Shown: positions 45,948-60,323 of the stretch, in pieces
Layout of the letters: every line of letters starts with the position of its first letter
How positions within the stretch are numbered: the first letter of the stretch is position 1
Assembly (NCBI RefSeq): GCF_021869535.1
Contig: NW_026262668.1
Location: 22,325,732-22,389,731 of the forward strand
DNA length: 64,000 nt
Direction of reading: 5' to 3'
Source: Mytilus californianus
Lineage: Eukaryota > Mollusca > Bivalvia > Mytilida > Mytilidae
Translations under genes and position numbers: made by a program
Notes under the pieces: model-generated
Database searches by the model: none
The model's input: the letters and a program-made list of their open reading frames with translations, nothing else
Told to the model about the DNA's origin: nothing

Positions 45948-45990
45948 GGTGTAATACCACCAAATCATAGTACGCCACATCCGGTTGCAT
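45948..45990 (+). mobile_element. Truncated array MITE at the left array border
   Basis: The first 43 bp of the MITE (GGTGTAATACCACCA... to CCGGTTGCAT) preceded by TA, then an abrupt join to the array unit at TGGAGACAG. Confidence 0.85.
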
Positions 45991-48284
45991 TGGAGACAGT
46001 AAACTTTTATACGGATAGTTCATTCAGCTTGAATACTTCAATTAATCATTTATTATAAAATTTCTATCATAAATGAGTGAAAGTTACCCCAAAATTTTTA
46101 TTTATTGGCCTAAAAAGTAGAAATTTTGAGGAAATGAGAGGTATAAATGGACCAAAAGAGACCTTATAAGGAAGACAAAGAGGTCCATTAGTAGTATTTA
46201 TCATCCTCAAGTCATCTTTTGTATCATATTCAACTGTTTGTAGGCAGATGAGATAAATATTTGATCATTTATTGGTCCACACTATATTCTATCATGATGC
46301 GGCTTGGCTTGGATTTTTCGAAAAAATTTTGCTCGAATCGCTGTAGATGTCGTCTTACATTATACTAGATTTTTCTCAAACTATTGAACTGATTATGACA
46401 AAACTTGACAGGAATGCTTGAAATAACCAGTATTACAAAGGAAAAAAGTCACATTCAGTTTATTTAACAAAAAAGTCTTCTTTAATATGGGAAGCTGTAC
46501 ATGCACCTTTGACCTTCTGAGTACTCTCATGTGTTAAAATTTCTTGCTATTTGAGTAAAATATTACAAATAATGAAATATTCTGAGTGGATTGAGTCTCC
46601 AAAACACATTTTATGAGAAAATTTCCTTGAAATAGGACTTTACCATGAATATTAGTTGACAGAACAAGCCATACTTAGAGTTTTGGGGAGCTTTTTCTCC
46701 TTATTTCGAATATTTTGCTATACTAGAAAAATTTTCCTAAGAAATACTTTAATAAATATATAGTTTTAAGTAAATGAAATGATGTTTAATGCAGTAACAA
46801 CAAATTATTCACCAAAAGAGAAGATTTTTATGTCCCTCTCTGGAACGCAGCGTAAATTTAAGTTTTACGTAAGGACTTATTGAAACCTCCTTGGAGACAG
46901 TAAACTTTTATACGGATTGTTCATTCAGCTTGAATACTTCAATTAATCATTTATTATAACATTTCTATCATAAATGAGTGAAAGTTACCCCAAAATTTTT
47001 ATTTATTGGCCTAAAAAGTAGAAATTTTGAGGAAATGAGAGGTATAAATGGACCAAAAGAGACCTTATAAGGAAGACAAAGAGGTCCATTAGTAGTATTT
47101 ATCATCCTAAAGTCATCTTTTGTATCATATTCAACTGTTTGTAGGCAGATGAGATAAATATTTGATCATTTATTGGTCCACACTATATTCTATCATGATG
47201 CGGCTTGGTTTGGATTTTTCGAAAAAAATTTGCTCGAATCGCTGTAGATGTCGTCTTACATTGTACTAGATTTTTCTCAAACTATTGAACTGATTATGAC
47301 AAAACTTGACAGGAATGCTTAAAATAACCAGTATTACAAAGGAAAGAAGTCACATTCAGTTTATTTAACAAAAAAGTCTTCTTTATGGGAAGCTGTACAT
47401 GCACCTTTGACCTTGTGAGTACTCTCATGTGTTAAAATTTCTTGCTATTTAAGTGAAATATTACAAATAATGAAATATTCTGAGTGGATTGAGTCTCCAA
47501 AACACATTTTATGAGAAAATTTCCTTGAAATAGGACTTTACCACGAATATTAGTTGACAGAACAAGCCATACTTAGAGTTTTGGGGAGCTTTTTCTCCTT
47601 ATTTCGAATATTCTGCTATACTAGAAAAATTTTCCTAAGAAATACTTTAATAAATATATAGTTTTAAGTAAATGAAATGATTTTTAATGCAGTAACAACA
47701 AATTATTCACCAAAAGAGAAGATTTTTATGTCCCTCTCTGGAACGCGGCGTAAATTTAAGTTTTACGTAAGGACTTATTGAAACCTCCTTGGAGACAGTA
47801 AACTTTTATACGGATTGTTCATTCAGCTTGAATACTTCAATTAATCATTTATTATAACATTTCTATCATAAATGAGTGAAAGTTACTCCAAAATTTTTAT
47901 TTATTGGCCTAAAAAGTAGAAATTTTGAGGAAATGAGAGGTATAAATGGACCAAAAGAGACCTTATAAGGAAGACAAAGAGGTCCATTAGTAGTATTTAT
48001 CATCCTAAAGTCATCTTTTGTATCATATTCAACTGTTTGTAGGCAGATGAGATAAATATTTGATCATTTATTGGTCCACACTATATTCTATCATGATGCG
48101 GCTTGGTTTGGATTTTTCGAAAAAAAATTTGCTCGAATCGCTGTAGATGTCGTCTTACATTGTACTAGATTTTTCTCAAACTATTGAACTGATTATGACA
48201 AAACTTGACAGGAATGCTTGAAATAACCAGTATTACAAAGAAAAAAAGTCACATTGAGTTTATTTAACAAAAAAGTCTTCTTTA

Positions 48285-48748
48285 GGTGTAATACCACCAA
48301 ATCATAGTACGTCACATCCGGTTGCATACAAAAATAGGTCGAAAAAAAATATTCCCTTGAATTTGACAGTTGCAGGTAATTGATCCTACATTTCATTGCA
48401 GTAAAACATTTTTGGGTCATAAGCATATATCTTGGGTATTTCAAAGCACCATTTTTTTTTTATTTGGGGTTCTATAGAATATTTTGGAAACTTGAGGTTA
48501 CATGGTTACTAAAGCTTGTACACAGGTTAAAAAAGGGGGAAAATTTGATTGGTTAACTTCCAGTGATGGTTACTTTCTTATATGCAATGAAACGTTATGT
48601 GAATTTTTTTCTATAGTACTGGACCGGATAAAACTTAACTCATGCCAAGTATTTCTTTATTTGAAACAAAGATAAATTCTGCACATTTTTTTGAAAAGTG
48701 CAAATTTAACAAAGTCTAATAGGGGAAAATCAATGGTGGTATTACACC
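48285..48748 (+). mobile_element. Array MITE copy 1 (464 bp)
   Basis: The 15-bp perfect terminal inverted repeat is GGTGTAATACCACCA, with TA on both sides (48283-48284, 48749-48750). Unit 1 of the array has the uninterrupted site CTTTAATATGGG, so the target duplication is TA, as for Tc1/mariner-type transposition. No transposase is encoded. Confidence 0.9.
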
Positions 48749-51411
48749 TAATATGGGAAGCTGTACATGCACCTTTGACCTTGTGAGTACTCTCATGTGT
48801 TAAAATTTCTGCAGTGGATTGAGTCTCCAAAACACATTTTATGAGAAAATTTCCTTGAAATAGGACTTTACCATGAATATTAGTTGACAGAACAAGCCAT
48901 ACTTAGAGTTTTGGGGAGCTTTTTCTCCTTATTTCGAATATTCTGCTATACTAGAAAAATTTTCCTAAGAAATACTTTAATAAATATATAGTTTTAAGTA
49001 AATGAAATGATGTTTAATGCAGTAACAACAAATTATTCACCAAAAGAGAAGATTTTTATGTCCCTCTCTGGAACGCGGCGTAAATTTAAGTTTTACGTAA
49101 GGACTTATTGAAACCTCCTTGGAGACAGTAAACTTTTATACGGATTGTTCATTCAGCTTGAATACTTCAATTAATCATTTGTTATAACATTTCTATCATA
49201 AATGAGTGAAAGTTACCCCAAAATATTTATTTATTGGCCTAAAAAGTAAAAATTTTGAGGAAATGAGAGGTATAAATGGACCAAAAGAGACCTTATAAGG
49301 AAGACAAAGAGGTCCATTAGTAGTATTTATCATCCTAAAGTCATCTTTTGTATCATATTCAACTGTTTGTAGGCAGATGAGATAAATATTTGATCATTTA
49401 TTGGTCCACACTATATTCTATCATGATGCGGCTTTGGTTTGGATTTTTCGAAAAAAATTTGCTCGAATCGCTGTAGATGTCGTCTTACATTGTACTAGAT
49501 TTTTCTCAAACTATTGAACTGATTATGACAAAACTTGACAGGAATGCTTAAAATAACCAGTATTACAAAGGAAAGAAGTCACATTCAGTTTATTTAACAA
49601 AAAAGTCTTCTTTATGGGAAGCTGTACATGCACCTTTGACCTTGTGAGTACTCTCATGTGTTAAAATTTCTTGCTATTTAAGTGAAATATTACAAATAAT
49701 GAAATATTCTGAGTGGATTGAGTCTCCAAAACACATTTTATGAGAAAATTTCCTTGAAATAGGACTTTACCACGAATATTAGTTGACAGAACAAGCCATA
49801 CTTAGAGTTTTGGGGAGCTTTTTCTCCTTATTTCGAATATTCTGCTATACTAGAAAAATTTTCCTAAGAAATACTTTAATAAATATATAGTTTTAAGTAA
49901 ATGAAATGATTTTTAATGCAGTAACAACAAATTATTCACCAAAAGAGAAGATTTTTATGTCCCTCTCTGGGACGCGGCGTAAATTTAAGTTTTACGTAAG
50001 GACTTATTGAAACCTCCTTGGAGACAGTAAACTTTTATACGGATTGTTCATTCAGCTTGAATACTTCAATTAATCATTTATTATAACATTTCTATCATAA
50101 ATGAGTGAAAGTTACCCCAAAATTTTTATTTATTGGCCTAAAAAGTAGAAATTTTGAGGAAATGAGAGGTATAAATGGACCAAAAGAGACCTTATAAGGA
50201 AGACAAAGAGGTCCATTAGTAGTATTTATCATCCTAAAGTCATCTTTTGTATCACATTCAACTGTTTGTAGGCAGATGAGATAAATATTTGATCATTTAT
50301 TGGTCCACACTATATTCTATCATGATGCGGCTTGGTTTGGATTTTTCGAAAAAAATTTGCTCGAATCGCTGTAGATGTCGTCTTACATTGTACTAGATTT
50401 TTCTCAAACTATTGAACTGATTATGACAAAACTTGACAGGAATGCTTAAAATAACCAGTATTACAAAGGAAAGAAGTCACATTCAGTTTATTTAACAAAA
50501 AAGTCTTCTTTATGGGAAGCTGTACATGCACCTTTGACCTTGTGAGTACTCTCATGTGTTAAAATTTCTTGCTATTTAAGTGAAATATTACAAATAATGA
50601 AATATTCTGAGTGGATTGAGTCTCCAAAACACATTTTATGAGAAAATTTCCTTGAAATAGGACTTTACCACGAATATTAGTTGACAGAACAAGCCATACT
50701 TAGAGTTTTGGGGAGCTTTTTCTCCTTATTTCGAATATTCTGCTATACTAGAAAAATTTTCCTAAGAAATACTTTAATAAATATATAGTTTTAAGTAAAT
50801 GAAATGATTTTTAATGCAGTAACAACAAATTATTCACCAAAAGAGAAGATTTTTATGTCCCTCTCTGGGACGCGGCGTAAATTTAAGTTTTACGTAAGGA
50901 CTTATTGAAACCTCCTTGGAGACAGTAAACTTTTATACGGATTGTTCATTCAGCTTGAATACTTCAATTAATCATTTATTATAACATTTCTATCATAAAT
51001 GAGTGAAAGTTACCCCAAAATTTTTATTTATTGGCCTAAAAAGTAGAAATTTTGAGGAAATGAGAGGTATAAATGGACCAAAAGAGACCTTATAAGGAAG
51101 ACAAAGAGGTCCATTAGTAGTATTTATCATCCTAAAGTCATCTTTTGTATCACATTCAACTGTTTGTAGGCAGATGAGATAAATATTTGATCATTTATTG
51201 GTCCACACTATATTCTATCATGATGCGGCTTGGTTTGGATTTTTCGAAAAAAAATTTGCTCGAATCGCTGTAGATGTCGTCTTACATTGTACTAGATTTT
51301 TCTCAAACTATTGAACTGATTGTGACAAAACTTGACAGGAATGCTTGAAATAACCAGTATTACAAAGAAAAAAAGTCACATTCAGTTTATTTAACAAAAA
51401 AGTCTTCTTTA

Positions 51412-51876
51412 GGTGTAATACCACCAAATCATAGTACGTCACATCCGGTTGCATACAAAAATAGGTCGAAAAAAAATATTCCCTTGAATTTGACAGTTGC
51501 AGGTAATTGATCCTACATTTCATTGCAGTAAAACATTTTTGGGTCATAAGCATATATCTTGGGTATTTCAAAGCACCATTTTTTTTTTTATTTGGGTTTC
51601 TATAGAATATTTTGGAAACTTGAGGTTACATGGTTACTAAAGCTTGTACACAGGTTAAAAAAGGGGGAAAATTTGATTGGTTAACTTCCAGTGATGGTTA
51701 CTGTCTTATTTGCAATGAAACGTTATGTGAATTTTTTTCTATAGTACTGGACCGGATAAAACTTAACTCATGCCAAGTATTTCTTTATTTGAAACAAAGA
51801 TAAATTCTGCACATTTTTTTGAAAAGTGCAAATTTAACAAAGTCTAATAGGGGAAAATCAATGGTGGTATTACACC
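51412..51876 (+). mobile_element. Array MITE copy 2
   Basis: Same ends, flanking TA and internal sequence as the copy at 48285; 465 bp, differing by the length of an internal T run and a few bases. Confidence 0.9.
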
Positions 51877-54537
51877 TAATATGGGAAGCTGTACATGCAC
51901 CTTTGACCTTGTGAGTACTCTCATGTGTTAAAATTTCTGCAGTGGATTGAGTCTCCAAAACACATTTTATGAGAAAATGTCCTTGAAATAGGACTTTACC
52001 ATGAATATTAGTTGACAGAACAAGCCATACTTAGAGTTTTGGGGAGCTTTTTCTCCTTATTTCGAATATTCTGCTATACTAGAAAAACTTTCCTAAGAAA
52101 TACTTTAATAAATATATAGTTTTAAGTAAATGAAATGATGTTTAATGCAGTAACAACAAATTATTCACCAAAAGAGAAGATTTTTATGTCCCTCTCTGGA
52201 ACGCGGCGTAAATTTAAGTTTTACGTAAGGACTTATTGAAACCTCCTTGGAGTAGTAAACTTTTATACGGATTGTTTATTCAGCTTGAATACTTCAATTA
52301 ATCATTTATTATAAAATTTCTATCATAAATGAGTGAAAGTTACCCCAAATTTTTTATTTATTGGCCTAAAAAGTAGAAATTTTGAGGAAATGAGAGGTAT
52401 AAATGGACCAAAAGAGACCTTATAAGGAAGACAAAGAGGTCCATTAGTAGTATTTATCATCCTAAAGTCATCTTTTGTATCACATTCAACTGTTTGTAGG
52501 CAGATGAGATAAATATTTGATCATTTATTGGTCCACACTATATTCTATCATGATGCGGCTTGGTTTGGATTTTTCGAAAAAAATTTGCTCGAATCGCTGT
52601 AGATGTCGTCTTACATTGTACTAGATTTTTCTCAAACTATTGAACTGATTATGACAAAACTTGACAGGAATGCTTAAAATAACCAGTATTACAAAGGAAA
52701 GAAGTCACATTCAGTTTATTTAACAAAAAAGTCTTCTTTATGGGAAGCTGTACATGCACCTTTGACCTTGTGAGTACTCTCATGTGTTAAAATTTCTTGC
52801 TATTTAAGTGAAATATTACAAATAATGAAATATTCTGAGTGGATTGAGTCTCCAAAACACATTTTATGAGAAAATTTCCTTGAAATAGGACTTTACCACG
52901 AATATTAGTTGACAGAACAAGCCATACTTAGAGTTTTGGGGAGCTTTTTCTCCTTATTTCGAATATTCTGCTATACTAGAAAAATTTTCCTAAGAAATAC
53001 TTTAATAAATATATAGTTTTAAGTAAATGAAATGATTTTTAATGCAGTAACAACAAATTATTCACCAAAAGAGAAGATTTTTATGTCCCTCTCTGGGACG
53101 CGGCGTAAATTTAAGTTTTACGTAAGGACTTATTGAAACCTCCTTGGAGACAGTAAACTTTTATACGGATTGTTCATTCAGCTTGAATACTTCAATTAAT
53201 CATTTATTATAACATTTCTATCATAAATGAGTGAAAGTTACCCCAAAATTTTTATTTATTGGCCTAAAAAGTAGAAATTTTGAGGAAATGAGAGGTATAA
53301 ATGGACCAAAAGAGACCTTATAAGGAAGACAAAGAGGTCCATTAGTAGTATTTATCATCCTAAAGTCATCTTTTGTATCACATTCAACTGTTTGTAGGCA
53401 GATGAGATAAATATTTGATCATTTATTGGTCCACACTATATTCTATCATGATGCGGCTTGGTTTGGATTTTTCGAAAAAAATTTGCTCGAATCGCTGTAG
53501 ATGTCGTCTTACATTGTACTAGATTTTTCTCAAACTATTGAACTGATTATGACAAAACTTGACAGGAATGCTTAAAATAACCAGTATTACAAAGGAAAGA
53601 AGTCACATTCAGTTTATTTAACAAAAAAGTCTTCTTTATGGGAAGCTGTACATGCACCTTTGACCTTGTGAGTACTCTCATGTGTTAAAATTTCTTGCTA
53701 TTTAAGTGAAATATTACAAATAATGAAATATTCTGAGTGGATTGAGTCTCCAAAACACATTTTATGAGAAAATTTCCTTGAAATAGGACTTTACCACGAA
53801 TATTAGTTGACAGAACAAGCCATACTTAGAGTTTTGGGGAGCTTTTTCTCCTTATTTCGAATATTCTGCTATACTAGAAAAATTTTCCTAAGAAATACTT
53901 TAATAAATATATAGTTTTCAGTAAATGAAATGATTTTTAATGCAGTAACAACAAATTATTCACCAAAAGAGAAGATTTTTATGTCCCTCTCTGGAACGCG
54001 GCGTAAATTTAAGTTTTACGTAAGGACTTATTGAAACCTCCTTGGAGACAGTAAACTTTTATACGGATTGTTCATTCAGCTTGAACTCTTCAATTAATCA
54101 TTTATTATAACATTTCTATCATAAATGAGTGAAAGTTACCCCAAAATTTTTATTTATTGGCCTAAAAAGTAGAAATTTTGAGGAAATGAGAGGTATAAAT
54201 GGACCAAAAGAGACCTTATAAGGAAGACAAAGAGGTCCATTAGTAGTATTTATCATCCTAAAGTCATCTTTTGTATCATATTCAACTGTTTGTAGGCAGA
54301 TGAGATAAATATTTGATCATTTATTGGTCCACACTATATTCTATCATGATGCGGCTTGGTTTGGATTTTTCGAAAAAAAATTTGCTCGAATCGCTGTAGA
54401 TGTCGTCTTACATTGTACTAGATTTTTCTCAAACTATTGAACTGATTGTGACAAAACTTGACAGGAATGCTTGAAATAACCAGTATTACAAAGAAAAAAA
54501 GTCACATTCAGTTTATTTAACAAAAAAGTCTTCTTTA

Positions 54538-55003
54538 GGTGTAATACCACCAAATCATAGTACGTCACATCCGGTTGCATACAAAAATAGGTCGAAAAAA
54601 AATATTCCCTTGAATTTGACAGTTGCAGGTAATTGATCCTACATTTCATTGCAGTAAAACATTTTTGGGTCATAAGCATATATCTTGGGTATTTCAAAGC
54701 ACCATTTTTTTTTTTTATTTGGGTTTCTATAGAATATTTTGGAAACTTGAGGTTACATGGTTACTAAAGCTTGTACACAGGTTAAAAAAGGGGGAAAATT
54801 TGATTGGTTAACTTCCAGTGATGGTTACTGTCTTATTTGCAATGAAACGTTATGTGAATTTTTTTCTATAGTACTGGACCGGATAAAACTTAACTCATGC
54901 CAAGTATTTCTTTATTTGAAACAAAGATAAATTCTGCACATTTTTTTGAAAAGTGCAAATTTAACAAAGTCTAATAGGGGAAAATCAATGGTGGTATTAC
55001 ACC
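54538..55003 (+). mobile_element. Array MITE copy 3
   Basis: 466 bp; shares with the copy at 51412 the variant TGGTTACTGTCTTATTTGC, so these two M units are closest relatives. Confidence 0.9.
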
Positions 55004-55867
55004 TAATATGGGAAGCTGTACATGCACCTTTGACCTTGTGAGTACTCTCATGTGTTAAAATTTCTGCAGTGGATTGAGTCTCCAAAACACATTTTATGAG
55101 AAAATGTCCTTGAAATAGGACTTTACCATGAATATTAGTTGACAGAACAAGCCATACTTAGAGTTTTGGGGAGCTTTTTCTCCTTATTTCGAATATTCTG
55201 CTATACTAGAAAAACTTTCCTAAGAAATACTTTAATAAATATATAGTTTTAAGTAAATGAAATGATGTTTAATGCAGTAACAACAAATTATTCACCAAAA
55301 GAGAAGATTTTTATGTCCCTCTCTGGAACGCGGCGTAAATTTAAGTTTTACGTAAGGACTTATTGAAACCTCCTTGGAGTAGTAAACTTTTATACGGATT
55401 GTTTATTCAGCTTGAATACTTCAATTAATCATTTATTATAAAATTTCTATCATAAATGAGTGAAAGTTACCCCAAAATTTTTATTTATTGGCCTAAAAAG
55501 TAGAAATTTTGAGGAAATGAGAGGTATAAATGGACCAAAAGAGACCTTATAAGGAAAACAAAGAGGTCCATTAGTAGTATTTATCATCCTAAAGTCATCG
55601 TTTGTATCATATTCAACTGTTTGTAGGCAGATGAGATAAATATTTGATCATTTATTGGTCCACACTATATTCTATCATGATGCGGCTTGGTTTGGATTTT
55701 TCGAAAAAAATTTGCTCGAATCGCTGTAGATGTCGTCTTACATTGTACTAGATTTTTCTCAAACTATTGAACTGATTATGACAAAACTTGACAGGAATGC
55801 TTGAAATAACCAGTATTACAAAGAGAAAAAGTCACATTCAGTTTATTTAACAAAAAAGTCTTCTTTA

Positions 55868-56332
55868 GGTGTAATACCACCAAATCATAGTACGTCACAT
55901 CCGGTTGCATACAAAAATAGGTCGAAAAAAAATATTCCCTTGAATTTGACAGTTGCAGGTAATTGATCCTACATTTCATTGCAGTAAAATATTTTTGGGT
56001 CATAAGCATATATCTTGGGTATTTCAAAGCACCATTTTTTTTTTTATTTGGGGTTCTATAGAATATTTTGGAAACTTGAGGTTACATGGTTACTAAAGCT
56101 TGTACATAGGTTAAAAAAGGGGGAAAATGTGATTGGTTAACTTCCAGTGATGGTTACTTTCTTATATGCAATGAAACGTTATGTGAATTTTTTTCTATAG
56201 TACTGGACCGGATAAAACTTAACTCATGCCAAGTATTTCTTTATTTGAAACAAAGATAAATTCTGCACATTTTTTTGAAAAGTGCAAATTTAACAAAGTC
56301 TAATAGGGGAAAATCAATGGTGGTATTACACC
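55868..56332 (+). mobile_element. Array MITE copy 4
   Basis: 465 bp; lies in the M unit that directly follows another M unit (54044 and 55376), the only such pair. Confidence 0.9.
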
Positions 56333-58095
56333 TAATATGGGAAGCTGTACATGCACCTTTGACCTTGTGAGTACTCTCATGTGTTAAAATTTCTGCAGTG
56401 GATTGAGTCTCCAAAACACATTTTATGAGAAAATTTCCTTGAAATAGGACTTTACCATGAATATTAGTTGACAGAACAAGCCATACTTAGAGTTTTGGGG
56501 AGCTTTTTCTCCTTATTTCGAATATTCTGCTATACTAGAAAAATTTTCCTAAGAAATACTTTAATAAATATATAGTTTTAAGTAAATGAAATGATGTTTA
56601 ATGCAGTAACAACAAATTATTCACCAAAAGAGAAGATTTTTATGTCCCTCTCTGGAACGCGGCGTAAATTTAAGTTTTACGTAAGGACTTATTGAAACCT
56701 CCTTGGAGACAGTAAACTTTTATACGGATTGTTCATTCAGCTTGAATACTTCAATTAATCATTTATTATAACATTTCTATCATAAATGAGTGAAAGTTAC
56801 CCCAAAATTTTTATTTATTGGCCTAAAAAGTAGAAATTTTGAGGAAATGAGAGGTATAAATGGACCAAAAGAGACCTTATAAGGAAGACAAAGAGGTCCA
56901 TTAGTAGTATTTATCATCCTAAAGTCATCTTTTGTATCATATTCAACTGTTTGTAGGCAGATGAGATAAATATTTGATCATTTATTGGTCCACACTATAT
57001 TCTATCATGATGCGGCTTGGTTTGGATTTTTCGAAAAAAATTTGCTCGAATCGCTGTAGATGTCGTCTTCCATTGTACTAGATTTTTCTCAAACTATTGA
57101 ACTGATTATGACAAAACTTGACAGGAATGCTTAAAATAACCAGTATTACAAAGGAAAGAAGTCACATTCAGTTTATTTAAGAAAAAAGTCTTCTTTATGG
57201 GAAGCTGTACATGCACCTTTGACCTTGTGAGTACTCTCATGTGTTAAAATTTCTTGCTATTTAAGTGAAATATTACAAATAATGAAATATTCTGAGTGGA
57301 TTGAGTCTCCAAAACACATTTTATGAGAAAATTTCCTTGAAATAGGACTTTACCACGAATATTAGTTGACAGAACAAGCAATACTTAGAGTTTTGGGGAG
57401 CTTTTTCTCCTTATTTCGAATATTCTGCTATACTAGAAAAATTTTCCTAAGAAATACTTTAATAAATATATAGTTTTAAGTAAATGAAATGATTTTTAAT
57501 GCAGTAACAACAAATTATTCACCAAAAGAGAAGATTTTTATGTCCCTCTCTGGGATGCGGCGTAAATGTAAGTTTTACGTAAGGACTTATTGAAACCTCC
57601 TTGGAGACAGTAAACTTTTATACGGATTGTTCATTCAGCTTGAATACTTCAATTAATCATTTATTATAACATTTCTATCATAAATGAGTGAAAGTTACCC
57701 CAAAATTTTTATTTATTGGCCTAAAAAGTAGAAATTTTGAGGAAATGAGAGGTATAAATGGACCAAAAGAGACCTTATAAGGAAGACAAAGAGGTCCATT
57801 AGTAGTATTTATCATCCTAAAGTCATCTTTTGTATCATATTCAACTGTTTGTAGGCAGATGAGATAAATATTTGATCATTTATTGGTCCACACTATATTC
57901 TATCATGATGCGGCTTGGTTTGGATTTTTCGAAAAAAATTTGCTCGAATCGCTGTAGATGTCGTCTTACATTGTACTAGATTTTTCTCAAACTATTGAAC
58001 TGATTATAACAAAACTTGACAGGTATGCTTGAAATAACCAGTATTACAATGAAAAAAAGTCACATTCAGTTTATTTAACAAAAAAGTCTTCTTTA

Positions 58096-58559
58096 GGTGT
58101 AATACCACCAAATCATAGTACGTCACATCCGGTTGCATACAAAAATAGGTCGAAAAAAAATATTCCCTTGAATTTGACAGTTGCAGGTAATTGATTCTAC
58201 ATTTCATTGCAGTAAAACATTTTTGAGTCATAAGCATATATCTTGGGTATTTCAAAGCACCATTTTTTTTTTATTTGGGGTTCTATAGAATATTTTGGAA
58301 ACTTGAGGTTACATGGTTACTAAAGGTTGTACACAGGTTAAAAAAGGGGGAAAATTTGATTGGTTAACTTCCAGTGATGGTTACTTTCTTATATGCAATG
58401 AAACGTTATGTGAATTTTTTTCTATAGTACTGGACCGGATAAAACTTAACTCATGCCAAGTATTTCTTTATTTGAAACAAAGATAAATTCTGCACATTTT
58501 TTTGAAAAGTGCAAATTTAACAAAGTCTAATAGGGGAAAATCAATGGTGGTATTACACC
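58096..58559 (+). mobile_element. Array MITE copy 5
   Basis: 464 bp; carries private changes (for example TTGAGTCATAAGC, shared only with the copy at 60324). Confidence 0.9.
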
Positions 58560-60323
58560 TAATATGGGAAGCTGTACATGCACCTTTGACCTTGTGAGTA
58601 CTCTCATGTGTTAAAATTTCTGCAGTGGATTGAGTCTCCAAAACACATTTTATGAGAAAATTTCCTTGAAATAGGACTTTACCATGAATATTAGTTGACA
58701 GAACAAGCCATACTTAGAGTTTTGGGGAGCTTTTTCTCCTTATTTCGAATATTCTGCTATACTAGAAAAACTTTCCTAAGAAATACTTTAATAAATGTAT
58801 AGTTTTAAGTAAATGAAATGATGTTTAATGCAGTAACAACAAATTATTCACCAAAAGAGAAGATTTTTATGTCCCTCTCTGGAACGCGGCGTAAATTTAA
58901 GTTTTACGTAAGGACTTATTAAAACCTCCTTGGAGACAGTAAACTTTTATACGGATTGTTCATTCAGCTTGAATACTTCAATTAATCATTTATTATAACA
59001 TTTCTATCATAAATGAGTGAAAGTTACCCCAAAATTTTTATTTATTGGCCTAAAAAGTAGAAATTTTGAGGAAATGAGAGGTATAAATGGACCAAAAGAG
59101 ACCTTATAAGGAAGACAAAGAGGTCCATTAGTAGTATTTATCATCCTAAAGTCATCTTTTGTATCATATTCAACTGTTTGTAGGCAGATGAGATAAATAT
59201 TTGATCATTTATTGGTCCACACTATATTCTATCATGATGCGGCTTGGTTTGGATTTTTCGAAAAACATTTGCTCGAATCGCTGTAGATGTCGTCTTACAT
59301 TGTACTAGATTTTTCTCAAACTATTGAACTGATTATGACAAAACTTGACAGGAATGCTTAAAATAACCAGTATTACAAAGGAAAGAAGTCACATTTAGTT
59401 TATTTAACAAAAAAGTCTTCTTTATGGGAAGCTGTACATGCACCTTTGACCTTGTGAGTACTCTCATGTGTTAAAATTTCTTGCTATTTAAGTGAAATAT
59501 TACAAATAATGAAATATTCTGAGTGGATTGAGTCTCCAAAACACATTTTATGAGAAAATTTCCTTGAAATAGGACTTTACCACGAATATTAGTTGACAGA
59601 ACAAGCCATACTTAGAGTTTTGGGGAGCTTTTTCTCCTTATTTCGAATATTCTGCTATACTAGAAAAATTTTCCTAAGAAATACTTTAATAAATATATAG
59701 TTTTAAGTAAATGAAATGATTTTTAATGCAGTAACAACAAATTATTCACCAAAAGAGAAGATTTTTATGTCCCTCTCTGGGACGCGGCGTAAATTTAAGT
59801 TTTACGTAAGGACTTATTGAAACCTCCTTGGAGACAGTAAACTTTTATACGGATTGTTCATTCAGCTTGAATACTTCAATTAATCATTTATTATAACATT
59901 TCTATCATAAATGAGTGAAAGTTACCCCAAAATTTTTTATTTATTGGCCTAAAAAGTAGAAATTTTGAGGAAATGAGAGGTATAAATGGACCAAAAGAGA
60001 TCTTATAAGGAAGACGAAGAGGTCCATTTGTAGTATTTATCATCCTAAAGTCATCTTTTGTATCATATTCAACTGTTTGTAGGCAGATGAGATAAATATT
60101 TGATCATTTATTGGTCCACACTATATTCTATCATGATGCGGCTTGGTTTGGATTTTTCGAAAATAATTTGCTCGAATTGCTGTAGATGTCGTCTTACATT
60201 GTACTAGATTTTTCTCAAACTATTGAACTGATTATGACAAAACTTGACAGGAATGCTTGAAATAACCAGTATTACAAAGAAAAAAAGTCACATTCAGTTT
60301 ATTTAACAAAAAAGTCTTCTTTA

